A stretch of DNA of 64,000 bases from contig JARGFQ010000009.1 in NCBI GenBank assembly GCA_029210565.1, positions 1 through 64,000 of the forward strand, read 5' to 3'. The notes below the pieces were generated by a model, which worked only from the letters and a program-made list of their open reading frames with translations, had not been told where the DNA came from and searched no databases. A program made the translations under genes and the position numbers. The DNA comes from Bacteroidales bacterium. Its GTDB lineage: Bacteria > Bacteroidota > Bacteroidia > Bacteroidales > VadinHA17. Positions 24,047-33,022 of the stretch are shown in pieces (within the stretch, counting starts at the first letter, position 1; each line of letters starts with the position of its first letter).

Positions 24047-26188
24047 ATGAAACAGACTTTCTTACTATTGACTGCCGCCGTAGCACTCGTCGTGGCATCA
24101 TGCGGCAAAACACCCCAGCCCCCTGTGGCTGAGAAGATACCCTATGTCGTTGAGAGCAACGGCAACGAACGCGTTGACAACTACTTCTGGATGCGCCTGA
24201 GCGACGAACAGAAGAATGCGGAGACGCCCGACTCCCAGACGGTAAAAGTACTTGCTTACCTCAACGCCGAGAACGACTTCGCAAAGGCTGCTATGAAACA
24301 CACTGTCAAATTTCAGCAGGAGCTTTTCGAAGAGATCAAGGGTCGCATCAAGGAAGATGATGAGACCGTTCCCTACTTTGACAATGGCTATTTCTATCAC
24401 ACCAAATACTTTGAAGGCAAGGAGTACCCTGTCCTCTACAGGAGAAAGGATGGCACAGAAACAGCAGAGGTGATGCTTGATGTCAATATCCTCGCTGAAG
24501 GTCATGACTATACCGGCGTCGGCGGCGCATCTGTCTCACCTGACAATAACCTCATGGCCTATGGCGTGGACCATGTGAGCCGCAGACAGTACACCATCTA
24601 TATTAAGGACCTCAACACCGGAGAACTTTTGTCTGATACCATCGTCAACGCCACCGGCCAGAGTGTCTGGGCTGAAGACAATAAGACCCTCTTCTATGTG
24701 AAGAAGGATCCGGAAACCCTCCGCGCTGCCGTGGTAATGAAACATAAACTGGGCACTCCTGCCTCGGAAGACCAGGTGGTGTTCGACGAGACCGACGAGA
24801 CTTTTTCCGTCTATCTCGGCAAAACCAAGAGCAAACAATATATCACAGTAACCTCAAACCAGACGCTCACAACAGAAGTGCGCCTCATCGAAGCAGCCAA
24901 TCCCGACGGCGAAGTGATGACATTCGCACCGCGAATGGTAGGTCACGAGTATTCATTGGATCATCTTAACGGGGTTTTCTACATCAGGACCAACGCCAAC
25001 GGAGCAAAGAACTTCAAACTGATGTCATGCCCCGAAAACAGAACAGGCATGGCTGCATGGAAGGAAGTTATTCCTCACCGTGATGATGTCCTTTTCGAGA
25101 ATTATGAAATTTTCGACAGCTACCTTGTGGCTGACGAGCGTATCCAGGGCCTTACCAATCTCCGCATCATCAGCCTGGGCGACGGGTCCGAACATTTCCT
25201 CGATTTCGGCGAGGAGACCTATACCGCCGGCATCAGCGTTAACCCCAACGGCAACACCACACTCCTCAGGTACAGCTACTCTTCGCTGACAACACCCAGC
25301 TCGACCTACGATTATGATATGGCTGCCCGCACAAAGACACTGCTGAAGCAGGATAGCGTGCTGGGAGGGTTTGACAAGAACAATTATGAGTCGAAGCGCC
25401 TCTGGGCTACCGCTACAGACGGAACGCAGATCCCTGTTTCCCTTGTATACCGCAAGGGATTCACACAGGATGGCACCGCTCCGCTGCTGCTTTATGCCTA
25501 CGGCTCATACGGCTCCTCAACCGATCCTTACTTCCGCTCTTCCATTGTCAGCCTCCTGGACAGGGGATTTGTCTATGCCATTGCCCACATCAGGGGAGGC
25601 AGCGAGATGGGTCGCCAGTGGTACGAGGACGGCAAGCTGCTGAAGAAGATAAACACCTTTACAGACTTCAACGATTGTGCACGGTTCCTCATCAACGAGA
25701 AATATACCTCTGCCGAACACCTCTATGCCATGGGTGGCAGCGCCGGCGGACTGCTGATGGGTGCCATTGTCAATATGGAGCCGGAACTCTACAACGGTAT
25801 CATAGCCGCCGTACCCTTTGTTGATGTTGTCAGCACCATGCTTGACGCCTCAATACCCCTCACCACCTTCGAATGGGACGAGTGGGGCGATCCGCGCAAA
25901 CAGGAGTACTATGACTATATGCTCTTATACTCACCATACGACCAGGTGAAGGAGCAGGAGTATCCAAACATGCTGGTTACCACAGGCTACTGGGATTCGC
26001 AGGTACAGTACTGGGAGCCTGCCAAGTGGGTTGCCAAACTGCGCGACATGAAGACTGATGACAACATCCTCTTCATGGATGTCAACATGACCGCAGGCCA
26101 CGGCGGCGCCTCAGGCCGCTTCGAGCGACTGAAGACCGTAGCACTGGAGTATGCATTCATCCTGGACCTCGAGGGATTAAAGGAGTAA
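24047..26188 (+). CDS. S9A-family oligopeptidase (protease II-like), lipoprotein
   Basis: The 713-residue serine peptidase is of the prolyl oligopeptidase/oligopeptidase B family. A beta-propeller N-terminal region (residues about 40-430) is followed by an alpha/beta hydrolase domain with Ser565 in GGSAGG, Asp650 in GYWDSQV and His685 in AGHGGASG, completing the triad. The start at 24047 (MKQTFLLLTAAV) gives a lipoprotein signal with lipobox VASC, so it is membrane-tethered outside the cytoplasm. An in-frame extension upstream reads through repeat DNA and is rejected. Confidence 0.93.
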   Translation: MKQTFLLLTAAVALVVASCGKTPQPPVAEKIPYVVESNGNERVDNYFWMRLSDEQKNAETPDSQTVKVLAYLNAENDFAKAAMKHTVKFQQELFEEIKGRIKEDDETVPYFDNGYFYHTKYFEGKEYPVLYRRKDGTETAEVMLDVNILAEGHDYTGVGGASVSPDNNLMAYGVDHVSRRQYTIYIKDLNTGELLSDTIVNATGQSVWAEDNKTLFYVKKDPETLRAAVVMKHKLGTPASEDQVVFDETDETFSVYLGKTKSKQYITVTSNQTLTTEVRLIEAANPDGEVMTFAPRMVGHEYSLDHLNGVFYIRTNANGAKNFKLMSCPENRTGMAAWKEVIPHRDDVLFENYEIFDSYLVADERIQGLTNLRIISLGDGSEHFLDFGEETYTAGISVNPNGNTTLLRYSYSSLTTPSSTYDYDMAARTKTLLKQDSVLGGFDKNNYESKRLWATATDGTQIPVSLVYRKGFTQDGTAPLLLYAYGSYGSSTDPYFRSSIVSLLDRGFVYAIAHIRGGSEMGRQWYEDGKLLKKINTFTDFNDCARFLINEKYTSAEHLYAMGGSAGGLLMGAIVNMEPELYNGIIAAVPFVDVVSTMLDASIPLTTFEWDEWGDPRKQEYYDYMLLYSPYDQVKEQEYPNMLVTTGYWDSQVQYWEPAKWVAKLRDMKTDDNILFMDVNMTAGHGGASGRFERLKTVALEYAFILDLEGLKE

Positions 26189-26389
26189 CAGGCTGTTGTA
26201 ACCCTGGCCGGGAAGTGAGACTGTGGCAAAGGTTGTTTCAATCCCGGCCTGCAAGGAATAAGCAGCAAAATGCTGCTGCTTCTTTGTCCTTAAAAGGATT
26301 GTTGATTATTCCGTCAGGGCTGCCAGCCCGGCGGCCCGGCAGTAAATGAAGTCCAGGTCCTTCAGAATCGGATAAATACCGGATGAAAA

Positions 26390-26422
26390 AAAGAGGCTGA
26401 CCCGCAACAGGTCAGCCTCTTT
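26390..26422. terminator. Bidirectional intrinsic terminator
   Basis: A 13-base perfect stem (AAAGAGGCTGACC against GGTCAGCCTCTTT) with a seven-base loop sits between two convergent genes, flanked by A and T runs. It can serve both strands. Confidence 0.9.
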
Positions 26423-26472
26423 AACATTAACAGAATTGAAAAACACTAAAAGTTGTGATCCCGCCCGGCAGT

Positions 26473-28038
26473 TCAGAATCCGTAGGGCGATCTCCGTTCC
26501 GTTGATTTCATCTCCGGCTTGCGCGGCATGAGGTCATCCTCCATGGCGGCATTCCATGCCAGCCAGGCAGTTATTATTGCGTTATGCCTCAGGTCAGGCA
26601 GAAGGAGTCGCTCATAAGTGTCAGCCAGGGTGTGGTAACCACGCCCGTATTCGATCTCATCCTGAATGAACTGGAAGCCTGGCAGCCCCACACCGTCAAA
26701 GCTCTGATGGTCAGTGCCGCCGGTATTGCGTATGGCAATGGTATTGAATCCCATATCCTCCATCGGCCCCATCCACTCTTCAAACAAAGGACGGACGAGG
26801 TTGTTCTCCTGGAGATAGATGCCGCGGTAACGGCCCGTACCGTTGTCCATGTTGAAATAGACAGAGAACTTGTCATAACCCGGTTTCTTTTCTTTCTTTT
26901 CCTTATCAAACAGGTATTTGGAAGCATAACCGCGCGAGCCGTACAGGCCTTGCTCTTCACCGCCCCAGAGAGCTATGCGTATCGTGCGGCGCGGCCTGGC
27001 GTCAAGCGACTTTAAAATCCTCATGGCTTCCATCATCACTATGCAGCCCGAGGCGTTGTCGGCAGCGCCGGTGCCACCATGCCACGAGTCGATGTGCCCG
27101 CCCAGCAGCACCACCTGGTCCTTCAGTTTGGGATCGGTGCCGGGGATTTCTGCAATGACATTGTAAACACTCCTGTCGGGAGTAAACTCAGTATTTATCT
27201 CAGCCTCAACCTCAACCTTCTCACCTTTTTTCAGCAGGCGCTCCATCCTAAAGTGAGGCTCTTGCGGAATATTGATCTCCGTCACAGGCGGCTGACCCTT
27301 GCCGTCATACTGAGCTCCTGTGGAACGGGGTATGTTGAAGGCATTGCCCTGATTAATGATCATCAGGATCTCCTCACTCAGCAAGAACTCATTTATCTTG
27401 TTGCGTAACTCACGCATCGCCATATAATCACCCATATTTCTGCGCGACGGTCTTCCACCGGCATCAACCATCGAAATACGCTCCAGATCATCATCGGTAA
27501 GCCTCTTTGCCAAAGGCTCGAAGCTGGCCTCGTACGGTCTGTTTGAGGGAGCTATGATGATCTTGCCCTTAAGCTTGCCACGATACTTCTCCATGTCTTC
27601 AACAGTCCTTATATCAACTAGCACCACCTCGCCCCTGACAGGCCCATTGGTTCCCGAGGTCCATGCCACCGGGGTGACGGAGAAATTGTTGTAGTAGGGC
27701 GCAGTCATGGCAGCATAAGCCTTTGAATAATCCCATCCGCCGCGACTGAAGTCGCTGACCTTCTCAATACGCACATTGGAGAGACCGTACTCGGCAAGCT
27801 TTGCACGGGCTATCTCATTGGCACGGTCAAGTCCCTGAGATCCTGTCAGACGCGGACCGGCGAGATCGGTCATGATATATGACAGCGTCTCAATTTCGGA
27901 GTTGCGCTGACCCTCCTGCCTGATCTTGTAAACCATCTCAAGGTCAACGGCAACCTCCTGCGATGAGAGAGGCATAAACATTGCAAGAAGCAGGATGGTG
28001 ATTATCGCTCTCCTTGCGGTGATAAGAGCTGTTTTCAT
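26473..28038 (-). CDS. Secreted M28 family metallopeptidase
   Basis: The 521-residue zinc aminopeptidase-like protein has a signal peptide (MKTALITARRAIITILLLAMF...). A PA-type insert (GPVRGEVVLVDIRTVED) precedes the M28 core. Metal ligands are visible: HIDSWHGGTGAADNASG, the catalytic GGEEQG, NMDNGTG, and the final His in GYHTLADTYE. It probably trims peptides in the periplasm or outside the cell. The start at 28038 removes a 12-residue extension without signal-peptide character. It converges with the S9 oligopeptidase gene. Confidence 0.92.
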   Translation of the reverse strand: MKTALITARRAIITILLLAMFMPLSSQEVAVDLEMVYKIRQEGQRNSEIETLSYIMTDLAGPRLTGSQGLDRANEIARAKLAEYGLSNVRIEKVSDFSRGGWDYSKAYAAMTAPYYNNFSVTPVAWTSGTNGPVRGEVVLVDIRTVEDMEKYRGKLKGKIIIAPSNRPYEASFEPLAKRLTDDDLERISMVDAGGRPSRRNMGDYMAMRELRNKINEFLLSEEILMIINQGNAFNIPRSTGAQYDGKGQPPVTEINIPQEPHFRMERLLKKGEKVEVEAEINTEFTPDRSVYNVIAEIPGTDPKLKDQVVLLGGHIDSWHGGTGAADNASGCIVMMEAMRILKSLDARPRRTIRIALWGGEEQGLYGSRGYASKYLFDKEKKEKKPGYDKFSVYFNMDNGTGRYRGIYLQENNLVRPLFEEWMGPMEDMGFNTIAIRNTGGTDHQSFDGVGLPGFQFIQDEIEYGRGYHTLADTYERLLLPDLRHNAIITAWLAWNAAMEDDLMPRKPEMKSTERRSPYGF

Positions 28039-28112
28039 TTCACTGATTTTTAAGCGGAATAAATATAGGGTCATAAATTTTATGCCGGCGATGCATTAAC
28101 ATTAATTAACTT

Positions 28113-28120
28113 TACTTTTG
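28113..28120 (+). promoter_or_regulatory. Bacteroidota -7 promoter element of mutS2 (TACTTTTG)
   Basis: TACTTTTG matches TAnnTTTG and lies 18 bases before the mutS2 start. Confidence 0.55.
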
Positions 28121-28138
28121 TGCTGAAAGGTACATCTG

Positions 28139-30622
28139 ATGATATATCCCGACACATACGAGCTTAAGATAGGTTTTGACCGCATAAGGGAACAGATCAG
28201 CAACGGATGCCTCAGCCCGGCCGGCGTCCGCAGGGTGGAGGAGATGCAGATATCATACTCCCCCGTGGAGGTGCGGCACAGGCTCGCCCTGACGGAGGAA
28301 TTCCAGCAGATATTCTCTGATGGAGAGCAGTTTCCTTCCGATAATTACAATGATCCCCATGCCATGCTCGAGAAGCTGCGCATCGAGGGCACCTTCCCCG
28401 AACTTGAAGAGGTGGTTGCACTGCGGGGATCACTTGAAACCGTAAGACGCATCACCGGCTTCTTCAGGAACAGGAAGGATGGGAGATACCCGGCACTGAC
28501 CGCCATGGCTGGGGAGGTGATGCTCTATCCTTTTGTCTCAGAGGCCATTGACCGCGTTGTTGACAAGGAAGGCAAGATACGTGACAACGCATCGCCGGCA
28601 CTGAAGGAGATACGCGCTGACCTTGCATCCAAATCACTGGCAGCCGTCAGAAAACTGCACTCCGTACTCAGACAGGCACAGGCCGACGGTCTGGTAGACC
28701 GCGAAGTCACGGTGGCAGTACGTAACGGCAGGGGTGTCATACCTGTCAGCGCATCCGGAAAACGGGGAATAAAGGGATTCATTCATGACGAGTCGGCCAC
28801 CGGAAAAACGGTCTTTATCGAACCGGCAGAGGTGGTGGAACTCAACAACCAGATTACGGAACTGGAACATCGTGAGAAGCGTGAGATAGTAAGGATACTG
28901 ACTGCACTGGCCGACACCGTCAGGCCCTATATCGATGACCTGCAGGATAACCTCTCATTCCTGGCCGGGATAGACTTCATACGTGCCAAAGCACTCTTCG
29001 GCAACAGGCTTCGCAGCATCAAGCCTCCCGTGGCCGATACACCGCATATAAGATGGATAAACGCCCGTCACCCGCTTCTTACCCTTGCATTTGCCCGCAC
29101 ACCGGGCAGGATGGTGGTGCCGCTGACAATCACCATCGATAGCAGGGAACGTATCCTGGTGATATCCGGTCCCAATGCAGGCGGAAAGTCAGTATGCCTC
29201 AAAACGGTGGCACTGATACAGTATATGCTTCAGTGCGGACTGACAGTGCCCGTGGGTGAAGGGACGGAGACGGGCATCTTCGGCAGGTTCTTCATTGATA
29301 TCGGTGATGAGCAGAGCATAGAGAACGACCTGAGCACATACAGCTCTCACCTGATTAACATGAAGCAGATGCTGAAGTATGCCGACAGCAGCTCGCTGGT
29401 GATGATCGATGAGTTCGGCACCGGCACGGAGCCGCTGCTGGGAGGCGCCCTCGCCGAGGCCATCCTGGCGGAACTCAATGCACGACAGGCATTCGGGGTC
29501 ATCACAACCCACTATACCAACCTTAAACACTTCGCCACATCACAGGAGGGTATCAGCAACGGAGCCATGGCCTTCGACAACCAGCTGATGCAGCCGCTCT
29601 TCCGGCTCGACCAGGGTAAACCGGGAAGCTCGTTCGCCTTCGAGATAGCAAGAAAGATAGGACTGCCCAATGAGATACTCGCTGACGCTGCCGCCAGGGC
29701 AGGAGAGGGGAACGTCGATTTCGACCGTAACCTGCGCGAGATAGCACGCGATAAACGCTACTGGGAAAAGAAACGCGAGGCGGTCCGCCGCCATGAAAAA
29801 AGACTCGAGGAGCTGATTGCCAATTACGAAAGCCAGCTTGGTGACATAAAGAGCCAGAAGAAGGAGATCATCGGAGAAGCTAAAAACAAGGCTGAAGAGA
29901 TGCTGCGCGGTACCAACAGGATGATCGAGAATACCATCCGGTCCATTCGTGAGGCACAGGCCGAGAAAGAGAAGACCAAAGAGGTGCGCGAAGCACTGGA
30001 GTCATTTCGTGAACAGATTGAAAAGGAAACCAAACCCCGGGAGAAACCTGTGACCGTGAAGCCACAGCTCGACAAGCCTGCCGCAAGCATTGTCAAACGC
30101 ATTTCCGGAAAAAAAACGTCGGAAGAAAAAACTGTTTCTCCCAAAAAGAGCGGCCGACTCTCCCCGGGCGAATATGTAAGAATCACAGGCACTGATACCG
30201 TGGGAGAGGTTATTGAAATAAAAGGAAAGAAACTGAAGATAGTCTCCGGCAGCCTGAAGATGAGCGTTGATATCACCAAAACGGAACCTGTGGATGGCAC
30301 CAGGTACAGAAAAGAACAGGCGGGGAAGAGACCTCAGCATAATATAGATTGGTCAATGACAGCACGCCGCAACCGGTTCAGCCCCGAGATCGACGTCAGG
30401 GGAATGCGCACCGAGGAGGCGCTGCAGGTGGTGCAGGATTTCATTGACACAGCACTGATGATACAGTACCGAAACCTCCGCATCCTCCACGGAAAGGGCA
30501 ATGGCATACTGCGGCAGATGATCCGTCAGTACCTTGAATCAACAGGTGCCGTTAAACATCTTACCGACGAGCATGTTGACCGCGGCGGCGCCGGGATCAC
30601 CCTGGTGGAACTCGATATCTGA
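28139..30622 (+). CDS. mutS2: Endonuclease MutS2
   Basis: The 827-residue MutS2 protein limits recombination and, in some bacteria, acts in ribosome rescue. It has the lever/clamp helices, the MutS ATPase domain with Walker A GPNAGGKS at residues 344-351, Walker B LVMIDEFGTGTEP, a long coiled-coil region (about residues 520-650, rich in K, E and R), and a C-terminal Smr nuclease domain (IDVRGMRTEEA and LHGKGNG). The mismatch-recognition domain I of MutS is absent, as expected. Confidence 0.96.
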   Translation: MIYPDTYELKIGFDRIREQISNGCLSPAGVRRVEEMQISYSPVEVRHRLALTEEFQQIFSDGEQFPSDNYNDPHAMLEKLRIEGTFPELEEVVALRGSLETVRRITGFFRNRKDGRYPALTAMAGEVMLYPFVSEAIDRVVDKEGKIRDNASPALKEIRADLASKSLAAVRKLHSVLRQAQADGLVDREVTVAVRNGRGVIPVSASGKRGIKGFIHDESATGKTVFIEPAEVVELNNQITELEHREKREIVRILTALADTVRPYIDDLQDNLSFLAGIDFIRAKALFGNRLRSIKPPVADTPHIRWINARHPLLTLAFARTPGRMVVPLTITIDSRERILVISGPNAGGKSVCLKTVALIQYMLQCGLTVPVGEGTETGIFGRFFIDIGDEQSIENDLSTYSSHLINMKQMLKYADSSSLVMIDEFGTGTEPLLGGALAEAILAELNARQAFGVITTHYTNLKHFATSQEGISNGAMAFDNQLMQPLFRLDQGKPGSSFAFEIARKIGLPNEILADAAARAGEGNVDFDRNLREIARDKRYWEKKREAVRRHEKRLEELIANYESQLGDIKSQKKEIIGEAKNKAEEMLRGTNRMIENTIRSIREAQAEKEKTKEVREALESFREQIEKETKPREKPVTVKPQLDKPAASIVKRISGKKTSEEKTVSPKKSGRLSPGEYVRITGTDTVGEVIEIKGKKLKIVSGSLKMSVDITKTEPVDGTRYRKEQAGKRPQHNIDWSMTARRNRFSPEIDVRGMRTEEALQVVQDFIDTALMIQYRNLRILHGKGNGILRQMIRQYLESTGAVKHLTDEHVDRGGAGITLVELDI

Positions 30623-30641
30623 AGGCTGCAAAAAAGTTGCT

Positions 30642-30758
30642 TCAGCGCCTCCTGCCCTTAACCGTAAAACGGCCGACAGTCTCCCCGCCGGAATCCACAA
30701 CCGCGAAAAGCAGATTGTCATACAGTCTCCCCACCAGCATCGTTAGCAGTGAATTCAT
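30642..30758 (-). CDS. Possible small protein, 38 residues
   Basis: An ATG-to-TGA frame reads MNSLLTMLVGRLYDNLLFAV followed by VDSGGETVGRFTVKGRRR. It fills most of the gap after mutS2, on the opposite strand. The mix of a hydrophobic N-terminal half and basic end is protein-like, and TAAATTTA, one base off the phylum's -7 consensus, lies about 35 bases upstream. I recognise no family. It may equally be a chance frame or the fragment of a lost gene. Confidence 0.25.
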   Translation of the reverse strand: MNSLLTMLVGRLYDNLLFAVVDSGGETVGRFTVKGRRR

Positions 30759-30822
30759 CTTCCAGCACTAATGCTAATTATCATTAAATTTACCAGTCGA
30801 AGTGAACAGATTTGTATACCGA

Positions 30823-30877
30823 AACTTACATGAGCAGACACTCACAAAAGGAAATGAGCATTTAATTCATGTAAGTT
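30823..30877 (+). promoter_or_regulatory. Long hairpin upstream of the fusion gene
   Basis: AACTTACATGA (30823-30833) is the perfect reverse complement of TCATGTAAGTT (30867-30877), separated by 33 bases. Flanking GTCGAA/TTCGAC bases could extend it imperfectly. It ends 33 bases before the next start codon, so it could be a structured leader or an operator. Confidence 0.45.
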
Positions 30878-30910
30878 CCATTCGACCAATGAAATAAAAA
30901 TTAAATAATA

Positions 30911-32854
30911 ATGAAATATTCAACCATGAAGAAAATTGCCTTTACAATGATCATGTTGCTGGCTTTTACCGTTGCCGGCGCACAGACAAACGACTTTTAC
31001 GATGATGAACCTTCCTACCTGTTGAAGGGGAGCAAGAAGATTCTTGTCACCGGCGAGGTGCAGAAGGATTTTACAATAGATATCACCCGGCTGCCAAAGC
31101 ACAGTATCATCGTCAAGGAGACCGTGCTGATAGGTGACTCCGTAGGTTTTACCGGTGCATACCGGTACGACGGATACTCCATCTATGACATTCTCAACAG
31201 GGTGGTTCTGAAGAAGAAGAATGAGGCTGAATTCCCACCCATCATTGACCTCTATGTGGAGGTCGAAAATGACAGGGGCGAAATAGTAACCTTCTCTTGG
31301 GGGGAGATCTATTACCCGGTGAATCGTCACCGTCTCCTCATTGCCACCTCGGTGGCCCGCATAGTGCCGTCGAAGAGCAAGGACCTCTGGCTTTTGCCAC
31401 AGGAGACAAAACTCATTGCAGGCAATGACCTGGTCACTGTCAGGAACATCAGCAACCCGGTGCGCATCACCGTGAAGTCGCTTGACAGCAAATACCCTAT
31501 TGACAGGGAGCTATCACCTCTCTTCTCCGAGACGATGAGGATATGCGTCAACGGCCGCCAGAGAGAAATCCTGTCGGAACTGCCTGCCGGAATTCAGAAT
31601 GAGACCTTCCAGACTGTCTTTTACGGCAGGGGCAGAGGCATCCACGGCACCACACCCTTCATCGGGGGAATGCTTTCGGAGGTCCTGCGTGACTATTACA
31701 GGATGTCATCCGATGCACTGCGCCATGGCATAGTTGTCGTTGCCGGCCTCGACGGCTACAGGGCAGCCTTCACCCTCAGCGAGATTGTAAATCGCAATGA
31801 CCAGCAGGAGGTCCTGCTCATCGACAGGGACAACTACGAAGGAGCTGGCAGGTTCTCTCTCTTTCCGGCCGGTGACTTCTTCTCCGACAGGGCCATTAAG
31901 GCAATCATGGAGATAAATCTTCTTCTGCCGAAGAGCGGGTCACATTGGACCATCGCCGTCCACGGCGGCGCCGGTGTCATCACCCGCGAGCGGATGACCC
32001 CGGAGCGGGAGGCTGAGTACAGGGCTATGATGCAGGCTGTCATTGACACCGGCGCAGCCATTCTGGCTTCCGGCGGCTCGGCCCTCGACGCCGTGGAACG
32101 TACCATCAGGCTGATGGAAGACTCACCGCTCTTCAATGCCGGCAAGGGGGCCGTCTTCACCCACGAGGGTCGCAATGAGCTCGACGCCTCCCTCATGGAC
32201 GGCAGTAACCTCGCCGCCGGCGCCGTGGCCGGCGTGACCGACATACGCAACCCGATTACCGCCGCACGCGCCGTGATGGAACAGTCGCCCCACGTCATGC
32301 TTACCGGAAAGGGTGCCTCGGAATTTGCCGCAGAAAAGGGACTGGATATTGTCGACCCCTCTTACTTCCGTGATGAGAAGCGGTATAACGAGCTACAGCG
32401 GTCACTCAAAAACGACAAGCATGGCACCGTAGGATGCGTGGCCCTCGATATGAACGGCGACCTGGCCGCGGGAACCTCCACGGGAGGCATGACCAACAAG
32501 CGCTATAACCGTGTGGGCGACGCTCCCGTAATAGGGGCGGGTACCTATGCCAACAACGCCACCTGTGCCGTGTCAGCCACAGGCCACGGTGAGTTTTTCA
32601 TACGCTATACCGTGGCGCACGATATCTCGGCACTGATGGAGTACCGGGAGATGTCCCTCGATGAGGCGGCAAGAGAGGTGATAAAAAATAAACTGGTGAA
32701 GGTCGGTGGCACAGGAGGAGTGGTCTCTGTTGACAGCAAAGGCAATGTAAGCATGCCCTTCAACACCGAGGGGATGTACCGGGGTTATAAAACCTCAGCC
32801 GGCAATCAGGGTGTCTTCATCTTCTCCGATGAACCGGATAAACTGATGCCCTGA
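30911..32854 (+). CDS. Fusion: two molybdopterin-fold domains plus isoaspartyl peptidase/L-asparaginase
   Basis: This 647-residue exported protein has a signal peptide to about residue 24 (LLAFTVAGAQ). Residues about 40-185 (LVTGEVQKDFTIDITRLP..., YDGYSIYDILNRV) and 208-335 (ICVNGRQREIL..., VVVAGLDGYRAAF) look like tandem oxidoreductase molybdopterin-binding domains. I do not see the conserved cysteine that binds molybdenum in sulfite oxidases. From His345 (HWTIAVHGGAG) to the end is a complete Asparaginase_2 Ntn-hydrolase with nucleophile Thr506 in HGTVGC and downstream STGGMTNKR. The frame is open throughout. Such a fusion is unfamiliar to me. It converges with the adhesin gene. Confidence 0.8.
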   Translation: MKYSTMKKIAFTMIMLLAFTVAGAQTNDFYDDEPSYLLKGSKKILVTGEVQKDFTIDITRLPKHSIIVKETVLIGDSVGFTGAYRYDGYSIYDILNRVVLKKKNEAEFPPIIDLYVEVENDRGEIVTFSWGEIYYPVNRHRLLIATSVARIVPSKSKDLWLLPQETKLIAGNDLVTVRNISNPVRITVKSLDSKYPIDRELSPLFSETMRICVNGRQREILSELPAGIQNETFQTVFYGRGRGIHGTTPFIGGMLSEVLRDYYRMSSDALRHGIVVVAGLDGYRAAFTLSEIVNRNDQQEVLLIDRDNYEGAGRFSLFPAGDFFSDRAIKAIMEINLLLPKSGSHWTIAVHGGAGVITRERMTPEREAEYRAMMQAVIDTGAAILASGGSALDAVERTIRLMEDSPLFNAGKGAVFTHEGRNELDASLMDGSNLAAGAVAGVTDIRNPITAARAVMEQSPHVMLTGKGASEFAAEKGLDIVDPSYFRDEKRYNELQRSLKNDKHGTVGCVALDMNGDLAAGTSTGGMTNKRYNRVGDAPVIGAGTYANNATCAVSATGHGEFFIRYTVAHDISALMEYREMSLDEAAREVIKNKLVKVGGTGGVVSVDSKGNVSMPFNTEGMYRGYKTSAGNQGVFIFSDEPDKLMP

Positions 32855-32965
32855 CGCAGGCCACCCCCGTGCCATTACTCAAAGCGACGCAGCAGCACAG
32901 AGCCTGCCCTGACACGGGCACCCCTGCAGATGCCCACAGCGGCGCAGCAGCGTGGCAAAAAGAAC

Positions 32966-32994
32966 GCGGCGCCCCGATTTCCTTAGGGCGCCGC
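32966..32994. terminator. GC-rich hairpin between convergent genes
   Basis: GCGGCGCCC (32966-32974) pairs with GGGCGCCGC (32986-32994). A run of A precedes it, so it suits the minus-strand adhesin gene best; there is no clear T run on the plus strand. Confidence 0.6.
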
Positions 32995-33022
32995 GAAACT
33001 CTGAGTAAAAAATCCAAATTAT

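Noticed and set aside
23662..24108. Minus-strand frame with repeats of SCGLAVLR type
   Set aside because: It is produced by the 8-base tandem array, whose period of 24 leaves three frames open. It has no start context and runs into coding DNA on both sides.
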